Of a stretch of 64,000 nt of DNA, positions 10,210 through 21,277 are shown in pieces. A program made the position numbers and the translations under genes. Origin of the DNA: Rugalucina vietnamica. Its lineage: Eukaryota > Mollusca > Bivalvia > Lucinida > Lucinidae. Every line of letters starts with the position of its first letter. The stretch's first letter is position 1. The stretch lies in assembly GCA_964017185.1 (NCBI GenBank), contig OZ024880.1:39026329-39090328 (forward strand). Direction: 5' to 3'. A model generated the notes under the pieces. The model did no database searches, was not told where the DNA came from, and saw only the letters and a list, made by a program, of their open reading frames with translations.

Positions 10210-12449
10210 TGTCACGGACTGACTCTACTAAATATAAAGTCAGAGGATACAATGGCTTGTTGTGCCCAACAAATCATGTATCGAATGACCAAGGGTATAC
10301 GCTTCCTGCTATGAATGACCAGCAAATCTATGGGAGGGTTCAATTAAACAGAATTTTCAAATTATGATGATTTATTTATAATGATGTTTAAAGTGAGAAG
10401 CAAAGAAGGAGAAAAAGATAGAAAGAGATTACAAAAAGAAATTACTGAGAAAGAAAAAAAAAAAAAAACAAAATACGTCCTTTGTTCGTCAATTATTTTC
10501 CCACATTGTAGTACTGTTCTATATTGTCCCTACACACTTTCCCATTGGCATCTCCGGGTATACTGTCACACGTTCGTCTCACTAGTACACTCCGCACCAC
10601 TGCTCGCAAAAACAGTCCAGTGTTCCCAATACGAACTGTAGACCACGCCCGTCCATAGTAAACCAAATACCAATGATTTTATATCGTCCCGTTTATACCG
10701 TCACTGCCACCCCATATAGTTTAGCCCAGTTTAGTTTCAGGAATTCAGATTACGTCCATAGATTACAATTTCAGGTAACAACTTCAGCTTCAGGGCCTGA
10801 AATAAAGTAACTGTGTCTTAACAACAAAAGAACTGATAGTGTCGCAATTTATCATAACGAAATCTCCTGCAGCTATGCACGTCACAACATCCAATTGCAA
10901 ATAACCTCCCACAATTCCGTACCCCGGAACTGTATTAGTTTATTCGCTAGATTGCTTGTACTACATATAAACTATAATACTCCAGTATCTACACTGAAAC
11001 ATTTATTCACATGTACGATACAGTTAAGCCATATATGTCGCGAACTAACCCTAGTTCCTTACCCAGCGACATCACAAGCAAATCTCCGACATGCATCCAC
11101 AATTCCTCACCCAGGAATTGGTCCTGCCAATCTATGACCAAATTCATAGAAAGCCATTTCTCAGAATACGATAAATCTTGCGAGACAATCTTGTTACAAT
11201 ATTAAACCTTTCTTAAATGACATCACTAATTTCAGTAATAGCAAATATTCTTAATGACGTCATTAACGTCAAATTTAAGCGTTACGTTACTATAACGTAA
11301 AACTTAAAATCTGAAATTTCCAGCCTTACAGCTTTGTTCCGAGTCAACATTAACTTCCTTTATGATGAGATGATTAGATAACATAACATAACATGAAACT
11401 TAATGTACGTCAACGACAATAACGTCGCTACAAGTAACGTAGCACATAACAGAAATTTCCATTTTACAACTTTGGTTGACATACATACCGCGCAATGTCA
11501 TTCTTACGCGAAATTTAATACATAAAAACTAAACCAATGCCGCTTCACGGCAACGTAGCGTGCAGAAATATAGAAATCTTCATTTTTACAACCCTATCAA
11601 TGTGCTTTTCACCATAATGAGCTACATTATTATGGCTATACAATCTCACTGTACAAAATGTATATTTATGAACTGTTATAACTTACCGACGGTCGACTAC
11701 TCAGACTGGCGCTGACCATGACCAGGTGTACCAGATAAACCATATCCAAACATCTCAAATTCATGCCCAATCTTTACATTTCTTCCGATAATTCATATTG
11801 ACTTCACACAAACTAAGCTGCCTATTTATACGCATAAGTTTGTGAACATTTCCCTGAAAACCATACCGTTTTCCATCATATATTCCAAAACCATTCATCA
11901 GAACATGTGAATAACCCACCGTGAGCAAGTGAATAACAATTCTAAATGCACATACATGTACACTGACAACCACACCCAGATTAGCTTGCAAAAAGTTATA
12001 TTGCTAACCATAAAATCGGCAATACAAATTTTCTCAGGATTATACCTCAAGGTGTAAATCATATGATTCAAATCCCCGGACTTCATGTTTTCGTTAAAGC
12101 CGTGTCACTCTCAGAAACCATTTATGGCAAACTGATAAAACACGAATCTGAGCCCAGTACAGAATCCAATTAAACTGCACATAATGCCAATTTCCACGCC
12201 ACAAATCAACAAATACCATAACACAAAAAGAATGTTAAAATATCACAATTGAGCATAAAATTCTTCATGGCACAAATATTTTTTGCCGTGTCTGACATAC
12301 ATAGATATCCTTGACAATGCAGTAAACATGTCATGTTTACTCCTGTGTAAGAGTTTTCCAAATACCTATTATGCTCAACTAAACATTTAAAAAATCAAAC
12401 AAATTATCCAAACCCCACAAACAGCAAAAGTACATTTTTTATCGTGACA
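10210..12449 (-). repeat. 5' long terminal repeat
   Basis: Nearly identical to 3298-5539; upstream relative to the element strand, so it should carry the promoter. I could not place a TATA box or start site with confidence. Confidence 0.95.
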
Positions 12450-12463
12450 AACACAATTTGCAC

Positions 12464-12540
12464 TTTGTCCACTTCGGTTTTTGGAGTGGGAATTTCTTTC
12501 TGATTGCGCCATTTCCTGATCAGTGCCTACTTGTACCTTT
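12464..12540 (+). repeat. 75-bp shared repeat, copy 2
   Basis: Matches 15785-15860 (TTTTTGGAGTGGGAAT, CTGATTGCGCC, TGCCTACTTGTACCTTT). It lies 10 bases beyond the LTR element's target duplication. Confidence 0.8.
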
Positions 12541-12709
12541 CTATCTATCACCAAATACTGCCTACGCACTCGCGAACATTTTTGGCAGGCACTACGCGTC
12601 AGAGTTATGAAAAAGAATCTGAGACTGTAAAGTTTTTTTATTCAGTCAGCAACGAGTCTTGGGGTGGGAACTACATGAGCATGGCAACTCAGGTCTGGCA
12701 ATTGCCATA

Positions 12710-12727
12710 ATCCCACCGCTGCCACCA
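12710..12727 (-). other. Relic primer-binding site of a second LTR element
   Basis: Plus-strand ATCCCACCGCTGCCACCA, then AA, then TGTAACG, mirrors the layout at 10190-10213. The 18 bases match the 3' end of a tRNA-Leu of the AAG/TAG type as I recall it. The presumed LTR is cut off after about 40 bp by LINE sequence. Confidence 0.55.
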
Positions 12728-12759
12728 AATGTAACGTAAGCCGACCACAGCAACAAAGT

Positions 12760-13441
12760 TGAAGGTACAGTGTCTTAAAATGTTGAAAGTATCAAATACC
12801 TCGGTGTAACAATAACTAAGGCCTTATTTAAAATGGAATACTCACATCAGCAATGTGTGCACTAAAACCAATAGGGCACTTGGTGTTTTGAAACGAGAGA
12901 TGTGAGACAAGCTGCCTATGTCTGGTGAGACATATTCTTGAATATGGTAGCTCAGTTTGGGACCCTCATTATGAAGGTCTGATTGATGATTTGGAGAAAG
13001 TGCACAAGCGTGCAGCTAGGTTTGTAATTAGGAATTATACATATGAAAAAGGTATCCCTAAAAAACTAAAATAGGAATCCATGCAGAAAAGAAGGAAGGG
13101 TAATAGCTTTATCTTGCTGTACAAATATCAAAAAGGGAGAGCCAAAATACACACAGATGATCTTATCCCAAAGAATATTTGTTGTAGGAATCAACACTCC
13201 TTGGGATTCAGATACCTTCAGCAAGTACAAATGCCAATTTACTCCCCCCCCCCAACTATTAGAGATTGGAATGACCTCTCTGATTCTCTGATTTCATCTG
13301 CTGAAATGGCAGATGATTGTGTGTCTAAATACTTCTCTTGTTAGAGCTCGGGACTAATCCCGTCCGGTCAAGCCTAATCCCCCTGGTGTTGTATTGTCAA
13401 TATGACCTATCACCAGTAAACTGTTCTGATTCTGATTCTGA
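12760..13441 (+). pseudogene. LINE ORF2 C-terminus and 3' tail, decayed
   Basis: Frames on the + strand give a KYLGVTIT block, a piece of the EYGSSVWDPHYEGLI region, KVHKRAARFVIRNY, TDDLIPKNICCRNQHS and RDWNDLSDSLISSAEM, broken by frameshifts and stops. It ends in CACCAGTAAACTG followed by TTCTGA repeats, the same tail as at 3085 and 47847. It is a 5'-truncated copy of the family at 1383. Confidence 0.88.
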
Positions 13442-13585
13442 ACAGCTTAACCTCGTCAGTGGAAAAGCATGCTCACCCACCAAGGGTGGGTTACAGGGCT
13501 ATATACTAAACACTCATATACTCGCTTCAGATCGTTTGAAATTTACAGCATACCGCTACAGCATTATATGGATTTAATAAGAAAC

Positions 13586-13687
13586 AGAATGAATGAATGA
13601 ATGAATGGATGAATGAGAATGAATGAATGAATGAATGAATGAATGAATGAATGAATGAATGAATGAATGAATGAATGAATGAATGAA
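13586..13687 (+). repeat. GAAT tetranucleotide microsatellite
   Basis: About 100 bp of near-pure GAAT repeats with two small interruptions. Confidence 0.97.
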
Positions 13688-13736
13688 ATGTAGAGAGATG
13701 AGTTTGAAAGGAAGGACAGTATGAAGCAAAGAATAT

Positions 13737-13770
<34 letters not shown>

Positions 13771-13812
13771 CAGTGGATGTTGTATCATTACAGCAACTTT
13801 TTGTCTTTTTCC

Positions 13813-13850
<38 letters not shown>
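13737..13850 (+). repeat. GA microsatellite with interspersed 60-bp unit
   Basis: Two GA runs, each ending in a G run, flank a unit beginning CTGCAGTGGATGTTGTATC and ending TTTTTCCTG. The same GA-plus-unit pattern recurs at 16079-16260, so the GA run and the unit were copied together. Confidence 0.9.
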
Positions 13851-13852
<2 letters not shown>

Positions 13853-14092
13853 GTATTTTAGCTCCTATTAGGCATCCCTATAATGAAACTCAGACTGATC
13901 AGGTGAAAAATGGAAAAGGTGCAGATGATTGCAGCCAGGTGGACCTGCAGGAGATGGAGGATCACCAGTAGCGTCGATGATATGCTAGTTAAACTTGAGT
14001 GGTCATCCCTACAGTCCTGCAGGAAGCGGTTCTCCTTAATGTTCTTCTACAAGATACACTCCGGTACGGTGTCTCTTGACAAAGACAAATTG

Positions 14093-14254
14093 ACCACTTT
14101 TGCATTATCGGCTGGTTTCCAGCTTCCAAATAATTGATATTGGAAATACAGGTAACCACAACCACCCTGACCTCAAGGTCAGGGTGGTTTTGGTTACCTG
14201 TATTTCCAATATTGATTTTGTGACCTGGAAACCAGACGATAATGCAAAAATGGT
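14093..14254. repeat. Long imperfect hairpin, 80-bp arms
   Basis: The arms pair about a centre at 14174 (GACCT/AGGTC), containing CAGGTAACCA and TGGTTACCTG. Pairing extends outward through TGCATTATCG/CGATAATGCA, with an estimated 85% identity. It lies just upstream of the RT ORF at 14408 and may be an inverted duplication of part of that element. Confidence 0.85.
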
Positions 14255-14360
14255 GAATACCTGACCCCGGCACCCAACCTAAGGCGTACTCGGGCATCAC
14301 ACGAATCACAAGACAATTTGGCTATAGTGATGCCCTGAAAAACTTATTTCCCCAGAACTA

Positions 14361-14408
14361 TTCCGGTTTAAAATAGTCTCCCTATTCCGGTTTAAAATAG
14401 TCTCCCTA
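14361..14408 (+). repeat. 24-bp direct duplication before the RT ORF
   Basis: TTCCGGTTTAAAATAGTCTC starts at 14361 and again at 14385. The second copy runs directly into the RT start codon, and an in-frame TAA lies just upstream, so the RT appears truncated or rearranged here. Confidence 0.8.
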
Positions 14409-15232
14409 TGGGTACAAATTGCGCACCTCTCGTAGCTGATTTATTTTTATACTGCTACGAAAGAGATTTCATGGATTCTCTTAACCATGATAATCAAGCT
14501 GATGTTATCGAGGCTTTTAATTCCACATCTAGGTACCTCGATGACCCTTTGAACATTGACAACCCTTATTTTGAAGGTATGGTCAATCAAATTTATCCAC
14601 CTGAACTTCAGTTGAACAAAGCCGATATCTCAGATACCGAAGCCCCCTTTTTAGATCTACATCTTTCTGTTGCAAATGGATTTGTTTCTTCTAAAATTTA
14701 TGATAAGCGCAATGACTTTGATTTTGATATAGTAAATTTTCCTTTTTTGGATGGTGACGTTCCTCGTCGTGCTTCTTATGGTGTTTACATTTCGCAACTT
14801 ATTAGGTTTGCTAGAGTCTGCAATCATGTTACAGACTTCAACGCTCGAAATAAATGTTTAACGGCAAAACTTCTCCAGCAGGGCTATCGATATCATAAAC
14901 TTCGAAAAACCTTTTCTAAATTTTATCGTAGACACTATGAATTGATTTCCAAATATAATGTTGGGTTAAAGACGCTTTTAAGTGAGGGCCTTTCGGAACC
15001 TGAATTTTATGGTGACTTAGTTTACAAATTTAAGAAACTTATAGGAATTAATGATTTTTCTTTTCAGTTCAGAAAAATCATAACACGTTACAGACATATA
15101 GGTTATAACTTGAATGTTATGCGACAGTCTGCATGCTTAGTTTTTAACCCAATTATGGTTGATAACTATGCTGCCTTCTTTAATTGCACGCCGGTGGGTC
15201 GGGCGTCAGACTCTATGGTGGCCCCGACTTAA
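14408..15232 (+). CDS. Reverse-transcriptase-like protein of a separate retroelement
   Basis: A 274-codon open frame starting MGTNCAPLVADLFLYCYE, followed by a Tyr-Leu-Asp-Asp motif near residue 44 in the RT active-site position (YxDD), then APFLDLHL and YGVYISQLIRFAR. Proteins of this type occur widely in marine invertebrate genomes as the C-terminal half of retroelement RTs. I associate them loosely with Penelope-like elements but cannot fix the class, and no GIY-YIG endonuclease is visible. The fingers and earlier RT blocks are missing because the upstream sequence is duplicated and interrupted, so it is probably inactive. Its 3' region appears to end in the 75-bp repeat at 15785. Confidence 0.75.
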   Translation: MGTNCAPLVADLFLYCYERDFMDSLNHDNQADVIEAFNSTSRYLDDPLNIDNPYFEGMVNQIYPPELQLNKADISDTEAPFLDLHLSVANGFVSSKIYDKRNDFDFDIVNFPFLDGDVPRRASYGVYISQLIRFARVCNHVTDFNARNKCLTAKLLQQGYRYHKLRKTFSKFYRRHYELISKYNVGLKTLLSEGLSEPEFYGDLVYKFKKLIGINDFSFQFRKIITRYRHIGYNLNVMRQSACLVFNPIMVDNYAAFFNCTPVGRASDSMVAPT

Positions 15233-15784
15233 AGCTATTCATTTTAGTTGGTTGGGGTCGGAGCTTCTTGTCTGTTGCTTAGCCCACCGGGGTCCAACTG
15301 GTGTTTTTCTTTTGCTCCAGAGTTAGTAGGTTATTCGGCGCCCAGGGATCTCCATCGTCGGGCAGCTTACTCAATCTGTGAGTCCTTGTTTTTGATTCAT
15401 CAGGATGTTTATCATGATTTATTTGTTTGTTCTTGATGATTCATTGACTAGTTAGAGATTCACCATGAGGACCGAAGAACTTACTAAATGTTATGAACCA
15501 CTGCAGAAGCTGAGGGTGAGGTTAGGATCCTGTAAAACCGGTTTAAGCCCGCCAGTAACTTTGTGTTACTGATCGTTCCAAGGCGATACTTCTGTGGTGG
15601 TTCTTTTTGTTTTATTAATATGTCTTGGTGTTTAAAATTTTTTGTGCTGTTGGCGCCTTATGTATGTTTTCATATTTTTAATTAAGTTAAGGTAACTGAG
15701 TGGCCACCTATTGGGAAAATAGCTGCTCATTTGGCTTACGATATGTTTCATGGTATAAGTGCCTGATTGTTAGTTTGGTTTTTT
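15233..15784 (+). other. 3' region following the RT ORF
   Basis: About 550 bp without a convincing gene; probably the untranslated tail of the RT element because it ends in the family's shared 75-bp block. Confidence 0.5.
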
Positions 15785-15860
15785 CCCACCTCGGTTTTTG
15801 GAGTGGGAATCTCTTTCTGATTGCGCCTTTTCCTGATCTTTGCCTACTTGTACCTTTTCA
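15785..15860 (+). repeat. 75-bp shared repeat, copy 3
   Basis: The fullest copy (CCACCTCGGTTTTTGGAGTG through CCTACTTGTACC). It is the likely 3' end of the RT element, which would make the other copies 3'-end remnants of the same family. Confidence 0.75.
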
Positions 15861-16075
15861 GTGGTCTCATCTAAGACCACTGAGGAATTTAAGGCTTCTA
15901 TTTAAATCATAGGCACAGATGCATGCGTTTTAGTATGTCTCTGATCTATATCTTGTAAAAATATTTAATGGTCCACTCCAAATGTTTTTTCCCTTGACTA
16001 AATTCTAAATTTAACCACCCACTCCACACCTGAAGACGAGTGAGGTGATAATCAGAAATTGATTGGCTCAGTATC

Positions 16076-16078
<3 letters not shown>

Positions 16079-16152
<74 letters not shown>

Positions 16153-16260
16153 CAGTGGATGTTGTATCATTACAGCAACGTTTTGTCCTTTTTCTGAGAG
16201 AGGGGGAGGGCTACAATGGCTGTTGTATCATTACAGCAAATTTTCTGTGTTTTTCCTGGA
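16079..16260 (+). repeat. GA microsatellite plus 60-bp units
   Basis: About 70 bp of GA followed by two diverged copies of the unit found at 13765 (TGTTGTATCATTACAGCAA...). Confidence 0.92.
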
Positions 16261-16662
16261 TATATACATCTTGTATATTGGTGGGTATATTAGGGGTGAA
16301 TCGATTAGAGGTTATCGACTGCCAGGGTTAACGTCTTTGTGGCGAGACCACACTGGGAGGAAATTCCAAAACCAAGCCGAAGCGACAAGATCGGTGTCAA
16401 GAACCAGTCTGGTAGACATTTTGCTTATTTACACGTTGGAGGTTTTGACAAGTCGAATTAAAATACACCGAACTGGTTGGAGTAGATGTCGGATGCAAAA
16501 TAACTTCACTGAAAAATGCTAACAAAATTCGAAACGAAGTCGGCGAGGGTCAAAGGTAGCGCATGTTAATAAAATAATGCCAAGAAATAAAATTAAAGCA
16601 TGTGAAGGGGTGACGTTTTTTGAGGCTGCAGAATCTGTAGCTGCTTCAGTACCGACAATAAA
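16261..16662. other. No gene seen
   Basis: Unique-looking sequence between the GA repeat and the foldback repeats. Short ORFs have no recognisable domain. Confidence 0.5.
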
Positions 16663-16780
16663 GGGCAGTGGCTAGGGATACGGTACCGTATTTTTAGCCT
16701 GTGGGCTAGGGATACGGTACTGTATCCCTAGCCTGGCGGCTAGAGATACGGTACAGTATCTGTAGCCTATACACACAATG
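16663..16780. repeat. Tandem palindromes GGCTAGGGATACGG, outer cluster
   Basis: Three short palindromes of the form GGCTAGGGATACGGTAC...CCCTAGCC in a row. They begin GGCAGTGGCTAGG, almost the same terminus as the element starting at 16793. Probably a second, decayed end of that family. Confidence 0.75.
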
Positions 16781-16814
16781 TTATTGTTTATAGGCAGTGG
16801 CTAGAGATACGGGG

Positions 16815-16945
16815 TTACCCTAAATAGCGCAAAGGAGTCCTTTTCGCGAAAAGGACTTCAAATAGCGAAAAGGAGTCCTTTTCGCTATATCTACTGACCC
16901 TAAAATAAGAAAAGGACTTCTTTTCGCGAAAATGACTTTAATGTA
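16815..16945 (+). repeat. Inverted sub-repeat, left arm
   Basis: Contains CCCTAAATAGCGCAAAGGAG, short palindromes such as CCTTTTCGCGAAAAGG, and CCCTAAAATAAGAAAAGGAC. All recur inverted at 19735-19905. Confidence 0.85.
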
Positions 16946-17705
16946 ATGAGAGAAATATAGGAAAAAGGGACATAGCTACATGTATATACTTGATTTTTGC
17001 ACTGCCACATTAGCCAAAGGATAAAATTGTATCCTCTGTTTCCAGCTGGCAACGCGCAGTGTAGTATTGTCTTCGACAAGGGGAGATGTGACTCAGGACA
17101 AGACTACATAAAATCTATTATAGGCCGTGCTGTTTCCTGAAGACCTTTTACCAGCCATTTTTTTTAAGTTGAATATTTTTTTCATCTTATTTTTATATTT
17201 GTAACGTTATATTTCGTGGTGATAAACGAAAACATCTTTCCTGCATATCAACCCTATCACCCATACATGTACATGTATGTGTTAATCTTGACTTTTCCTG
17301 GCCGGCTGTTCTCAATGTTTCAAAAAGGTCACAAATGCTGAGACACTTTCATAAAGATCTTTTTTCAAAGATATATTACTCGCCGATGCAACTGCATATA
17401 GCATTTGAAACTGGGGATCGAAATGTGCTCAAGAAAATTAGTCAAAAATCAGATTGGGGGTTCATTGTTAAATTAAGGTTAAGTTTTACATCGCTTTTCT
17501 TGTTCTCGTCAACGGTAATTGGGCGGTTGGAATCTTTTTCAGTTAACCAGAAGGTACTCAGACGTGTACATCATTACGAAAACATGCCCATGCAATACAA
17601 TTACGAAAACATGCCCATGCAATATTCAGAGAACTTTTTCAGCATTAAAAATTGAAAATTTCATTGGCAAAATTTGGTTAATTTTAATATGTTTGCTCAA
17701 AACAT

Positions 17706-17790
17706 TGATTGTGAGTACACGTTAGAACCGTCTCGCTGAGGCGGTTCTAACGAGCAGGCCTTCCCACAATCTGTGTTTTGGAACAAAAAT
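17706..17790. repeat. Palindromic repeat family Q, copy 2
   Basis: GATTGTGAGTACACGTTAG...CTAACGAGCAGGC with an inner GAACCGTCTC/GAGGCGGTTC stem and the family tail TTTTGGAACAAAAATAAG. Nested in the foldback element. Confidence 0.75.
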
Positions 17791-18100
17791 AAGAAGAAAA
17801 AAATAGATATACCCCATTCTTTTACATAAATGTGGGGGGTTAAGGGGGTATAAACTTCACGGACATGTTTTCCCAATGTTTTGTTCTAACAATTTTTCTG
17901 CACTTTGTTCACACACGTAGCATACATTGTCAGCTGACAAATCCTTGCTTAGCGATTGCATACTGGAAATAAACCTTACAAACCATAATGAAGATTTTCA
18001 AAATCACAACTCTAACAATTATTTATCAGCCATGTCCGATTAAAATGGGTTTTTATGGTCGCAATGTAATACACAATGGTTTAAAATGTACTTTTCTCTA

Positions 18101-18131
<31 letters not shown>

Positions 18132-19734
18132 AATAATAATAATAAATAAATGCTAGCTTAGTGGCGAGGTATCACGTGCGCATTTCCCGTTACCCATGGA
18201 AACAAATGTGTACAGGCTGAAAAGCTTATTCTTTGATATTCATACTTTATCATAAACAAGAAATAATTAGTGTATATAAAGACACAGCTGAATATTAACT
18301 GAAACGAAACCGTGACCAGTAAGGTTTTCCGTAGAAGCGCAACTATAACTGCAACATGCGCAAAACATGCGACCAATTGAGTTTTTGTCTAGATGCTTCC
18401 TCATATAATATATGATAACGCCGGAAAACATAACTGACACATTCATATGGCAAAGCCAAATCTCTGAGAATGATATTTTAGCGCAAACTAATTTTGGTAC
18501 TAACTTTGGTTGAAAAAAAAAAAAATAAATAAATAAAAAAAAAGTTTGCTATTGAAAATATCATAGCCGCGCAATCGTAAAACTTGCTTAAATTAATGAA
18601 ATTTAACATTGCGCAAACATGTTAGTTGCAAAAGCTAACATGTTTTAAAATTATTTGTTTATAACATGTTCCTTTTTCGAGAATAAAAGTATTAAAAGTT
18701 AATACGTAACTTTAGACTACCGCGGCCGATATGAAACATTCTTATAAATTTCAAATTAGGAAACTTTCCAATTTCAGTTAACACGAAATACTTGATAATC
18801 TAATTAATGACACGCGCTATTAGAGATTAATTCAACAACAGTAGCCAATTGTTTTAACACCTCGCAAACAGACGGCACGTGACTGATAATTCGTATACCG
18901 CACGGTAACTTGACACACGTTTTCACACCTTTTATTGCTCAGTCACATGATCTTAATATACAAACGATTCTCAATACACACTGAAATTTTTTCTTTCTTC
19001 TTTCTCTCTGTGTAATAAGGTACACCTATAGAATTCTTAGAACCAACATGTAGCTATAATGACATCTCTGATACCTCCATGGAACAAAGAGACAACAACG
19101 ACCAGTTTCCGAACAATATTTGACATACTTCACCACATGCGTGACACTTTGCAGTTGACATTGCCTATCTCTAAAATATTGCATGGCACGTATAAGAAAG
19201 AGCCAAACTTCACAAAATAAATGCCTCTTTACCTTCCATCACACATGCAGACAAGTTTTAAGTCTTCTGAAGATCATTATTTTGCACAATGTTTCTTCCA
19301 GTAAAATTTTGCGCAAAATCTGAATCCCACACCATCACTCTGTGTAGCGGAAAATTACTCTCACATGGAAACTTCAAGCTAGGACCGAAGAACTTGAGAA
19401 GAATCATTTTCATTTGAAAAAAAAAAAAAGAAAAAAGAAAACATTGCCAAAATACTGCACCGAAGTTTCCGTCCGTCAGACCAAGGAAACTCTTTGCACC
19501 CAACCCCTCTCTCTCCCCACACATACATGCGTATTGCATACATGTATATCATCTACCTCATATTTGATAAACAATAGCTTTAATGCCATTTTACGCCTCT
19601 TTACGCTACTTTACTCCTCTTCACGCCACTTTGCACTACTTTACTGTATCAGTTGAGTGACATCGCGCCACTTGGCAGATCTAAATATTCAGTCTAATAA
19701 CTAAATTTCGTAACACATTCTGTTGAAATGAGAA

Positions 19735-19905
19735 GCAATAACACAATTATCAACTCCTTTTCGCTATATTAAAGTCCTTTTCTACAAACATCAGTCCTTT
19801 TCTTATTTTAGGGTAAGATTATATAGCGAAAAGGACTCCTTTTCGCTATTTTAAGTCCTTTTCGCGAAAAGGAGTCCTTTGTGCTATTTAGGCTAACCGA
19901 GAGAT
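19735..19905 (-). repeat. Inverted sub-repeat, right arm
   Basis: Reverse-complement partner of 16815-16945 (TCCTTTTCGCTATATT, CTTATTTTAGGGTAAG, GTGCTATTTAGGCTAACC). Confidence 0.85.
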
Positions 19906-20035
19906 ACATGTACGGGCCCGTATCCCTAGCCAATATAGGCTAAAGATACGGGCGCGTATCCCTAGCCAATACAGGCTAAAGTTACGGCTCTGTACGATTA
20001 GCCTTTCCTATAGGTATTGGCTAGTCGTACGGCTC
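19903..20035 (-). repeat. Inner palindrome cluster
   Basis: Consecutive ACGGGCCCGTATCCCTAGCC-type palindromes. The block is an inverted copy of 21655-21790, so it could pair with it to make a 1.9-kb stem-loop. Confidence 0.85.
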
Positions 20036-20281
20036 TAATTAATAACAACTCAATGCAGTAATTGTCGGTCTAGAAGATTATTACTTTTTGTACTTGACAC
20101 CTTTATGTTTCAAGTTTATTTGAAAATTCATAAAGTCTTACGGCTTATGTCGGGTATGTTTAAGACAGAGATTAGGTGCATCATGGGACAAGAAAAATGC
20201 TGATTCTGTAGGACTTTTTTTGCATGTGGACTGGATAGCAAGTTCACACTTTTGTTACCAATGCATATATTGGTTCTACAT

Positions 20282-20650
20282 AAAATCTGACCGGTTCCAG
20301 AGCAGAAAATGGTGTAAAGACGACAGACTTCGCCGGGGAATTTGTATACTTTAAGCGCACACTGACCACTCAGGTGTGCTGTAAACTGTACCGCATCAAA
20401 GCGGGGTTTCCGACCAGGTTTGATACAAATCGGGGTTGAAGTAGACTAATAAGTTTGTTTTAATATGGTAAGTATATAAAATTTGACCTGTTCCAGAGCA
20501 GAAAATGGTGGAACGACGACAGACTTCGCCGGGACATTGTTATACTTTAAGCGCACACTGACCGCTCAGGTGAGCCGTAAATTGTACCGCATCATAAGAC
20601 AATGTATCTGTGGGATTTCCAACCAGGTTGACGTATATTGGACTTGATAC
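20282..20650 (+). repeat. About 190-bp tandem duplication
   Basis: Two diverged copies sharing TTCCAGAGCAGAAAATGGTG, CGACAGACTTCGCCGGG and CTTTAAGCGCACACTGACC. No coding frame is conserved between them. Confidence 0.85.
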
Positions 20651-21084
20651 AGATAATAATATGTTATAAAATCGTGAGTTTATTTATTCTAAGAACTACA
20701 AAGCAGTTAATCTAAAACTAATATATGAATCAAAAAACATAAATATTAAAATGTAAAAAACAAAAATAACCTAATGAACTTGTGGGTATAGTACGACATA
20801 TTGGCAAACGCCAACAACGCTGCAAGGAAACCCAGTAACTTTGTTTATGCTGGTCAACGCCATGATTTAACGTCACTGTTGACGATCACGTTTGGTAAAA
20901 TATACGATTAACATTAAAATGTGCTGTCAAGCTACATGTATGTGTATAAAACCGTTTTAACGAGTAGCAACATTTTTTTCTTTGAGCAATTATTCGAAGG
21001 TTCAAACGGTTAAAAAATCAGTGTTATCATCCTATCTGCATATCAAATACGCAAATCAAGTTACAAAGTCAAAGTGTTATCATC

Positions 21085-21277
21085 CTATCTGCATATGCGA
21101 AAACAATGATTCAGATCAGCAGTGCAATAATTGCACAACTGATCAGCGTCTTTGTTTTCGCTACTTAGTACAATTCCTCTTCTACGTAACCTCTAGCCTG
21201 CTTGTGTGACTGTAAAGGTCGGTTTGTGTCGGAGCTGGTCGGAAACCCGAATTGATGGTTTTCTCATGTGAAGGCTC
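21085..21277 (-). mobile_element. Family P inverted-repeat element, minus copy
   Basis: Shows the family core (GCGAAAACAA...TTTGTTTTCGC around a short palindrome) and ends TTTTCTCATGTGAAGGCTC. The left end is decayed, and a second partial copy lies at about 21340-21490. Confidence 0.75.

Larger units (their letters stand above)
3298..12449 (-). mobile_element. Complete-ended LTR retrotransposon (Ty3/Gypsy, Gmr1-like), RT-less
   Basis: Both ends are TGTCACGG...CGTGACA. AACAC lies directly outside each end (3293-3297 and 12450-12454), a 5-bp target duplication. The LTRs are 2,242 and 2,240 bp with only a handful of differences (an A-run length change, one T/C, a 4-bp indel near 4925), so the insertion is recent. 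A tRNA-Leu primer site follows the 5' LTR and a polypurine tract precedes the 3' LTR. The 4.67-kb interior holds one ORF with Gag, protease and part of an integrase. No reverse transcriptase or RNase H is visible, so this copy could only move with enzymes supplied in trans. Confidence 0.95.
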
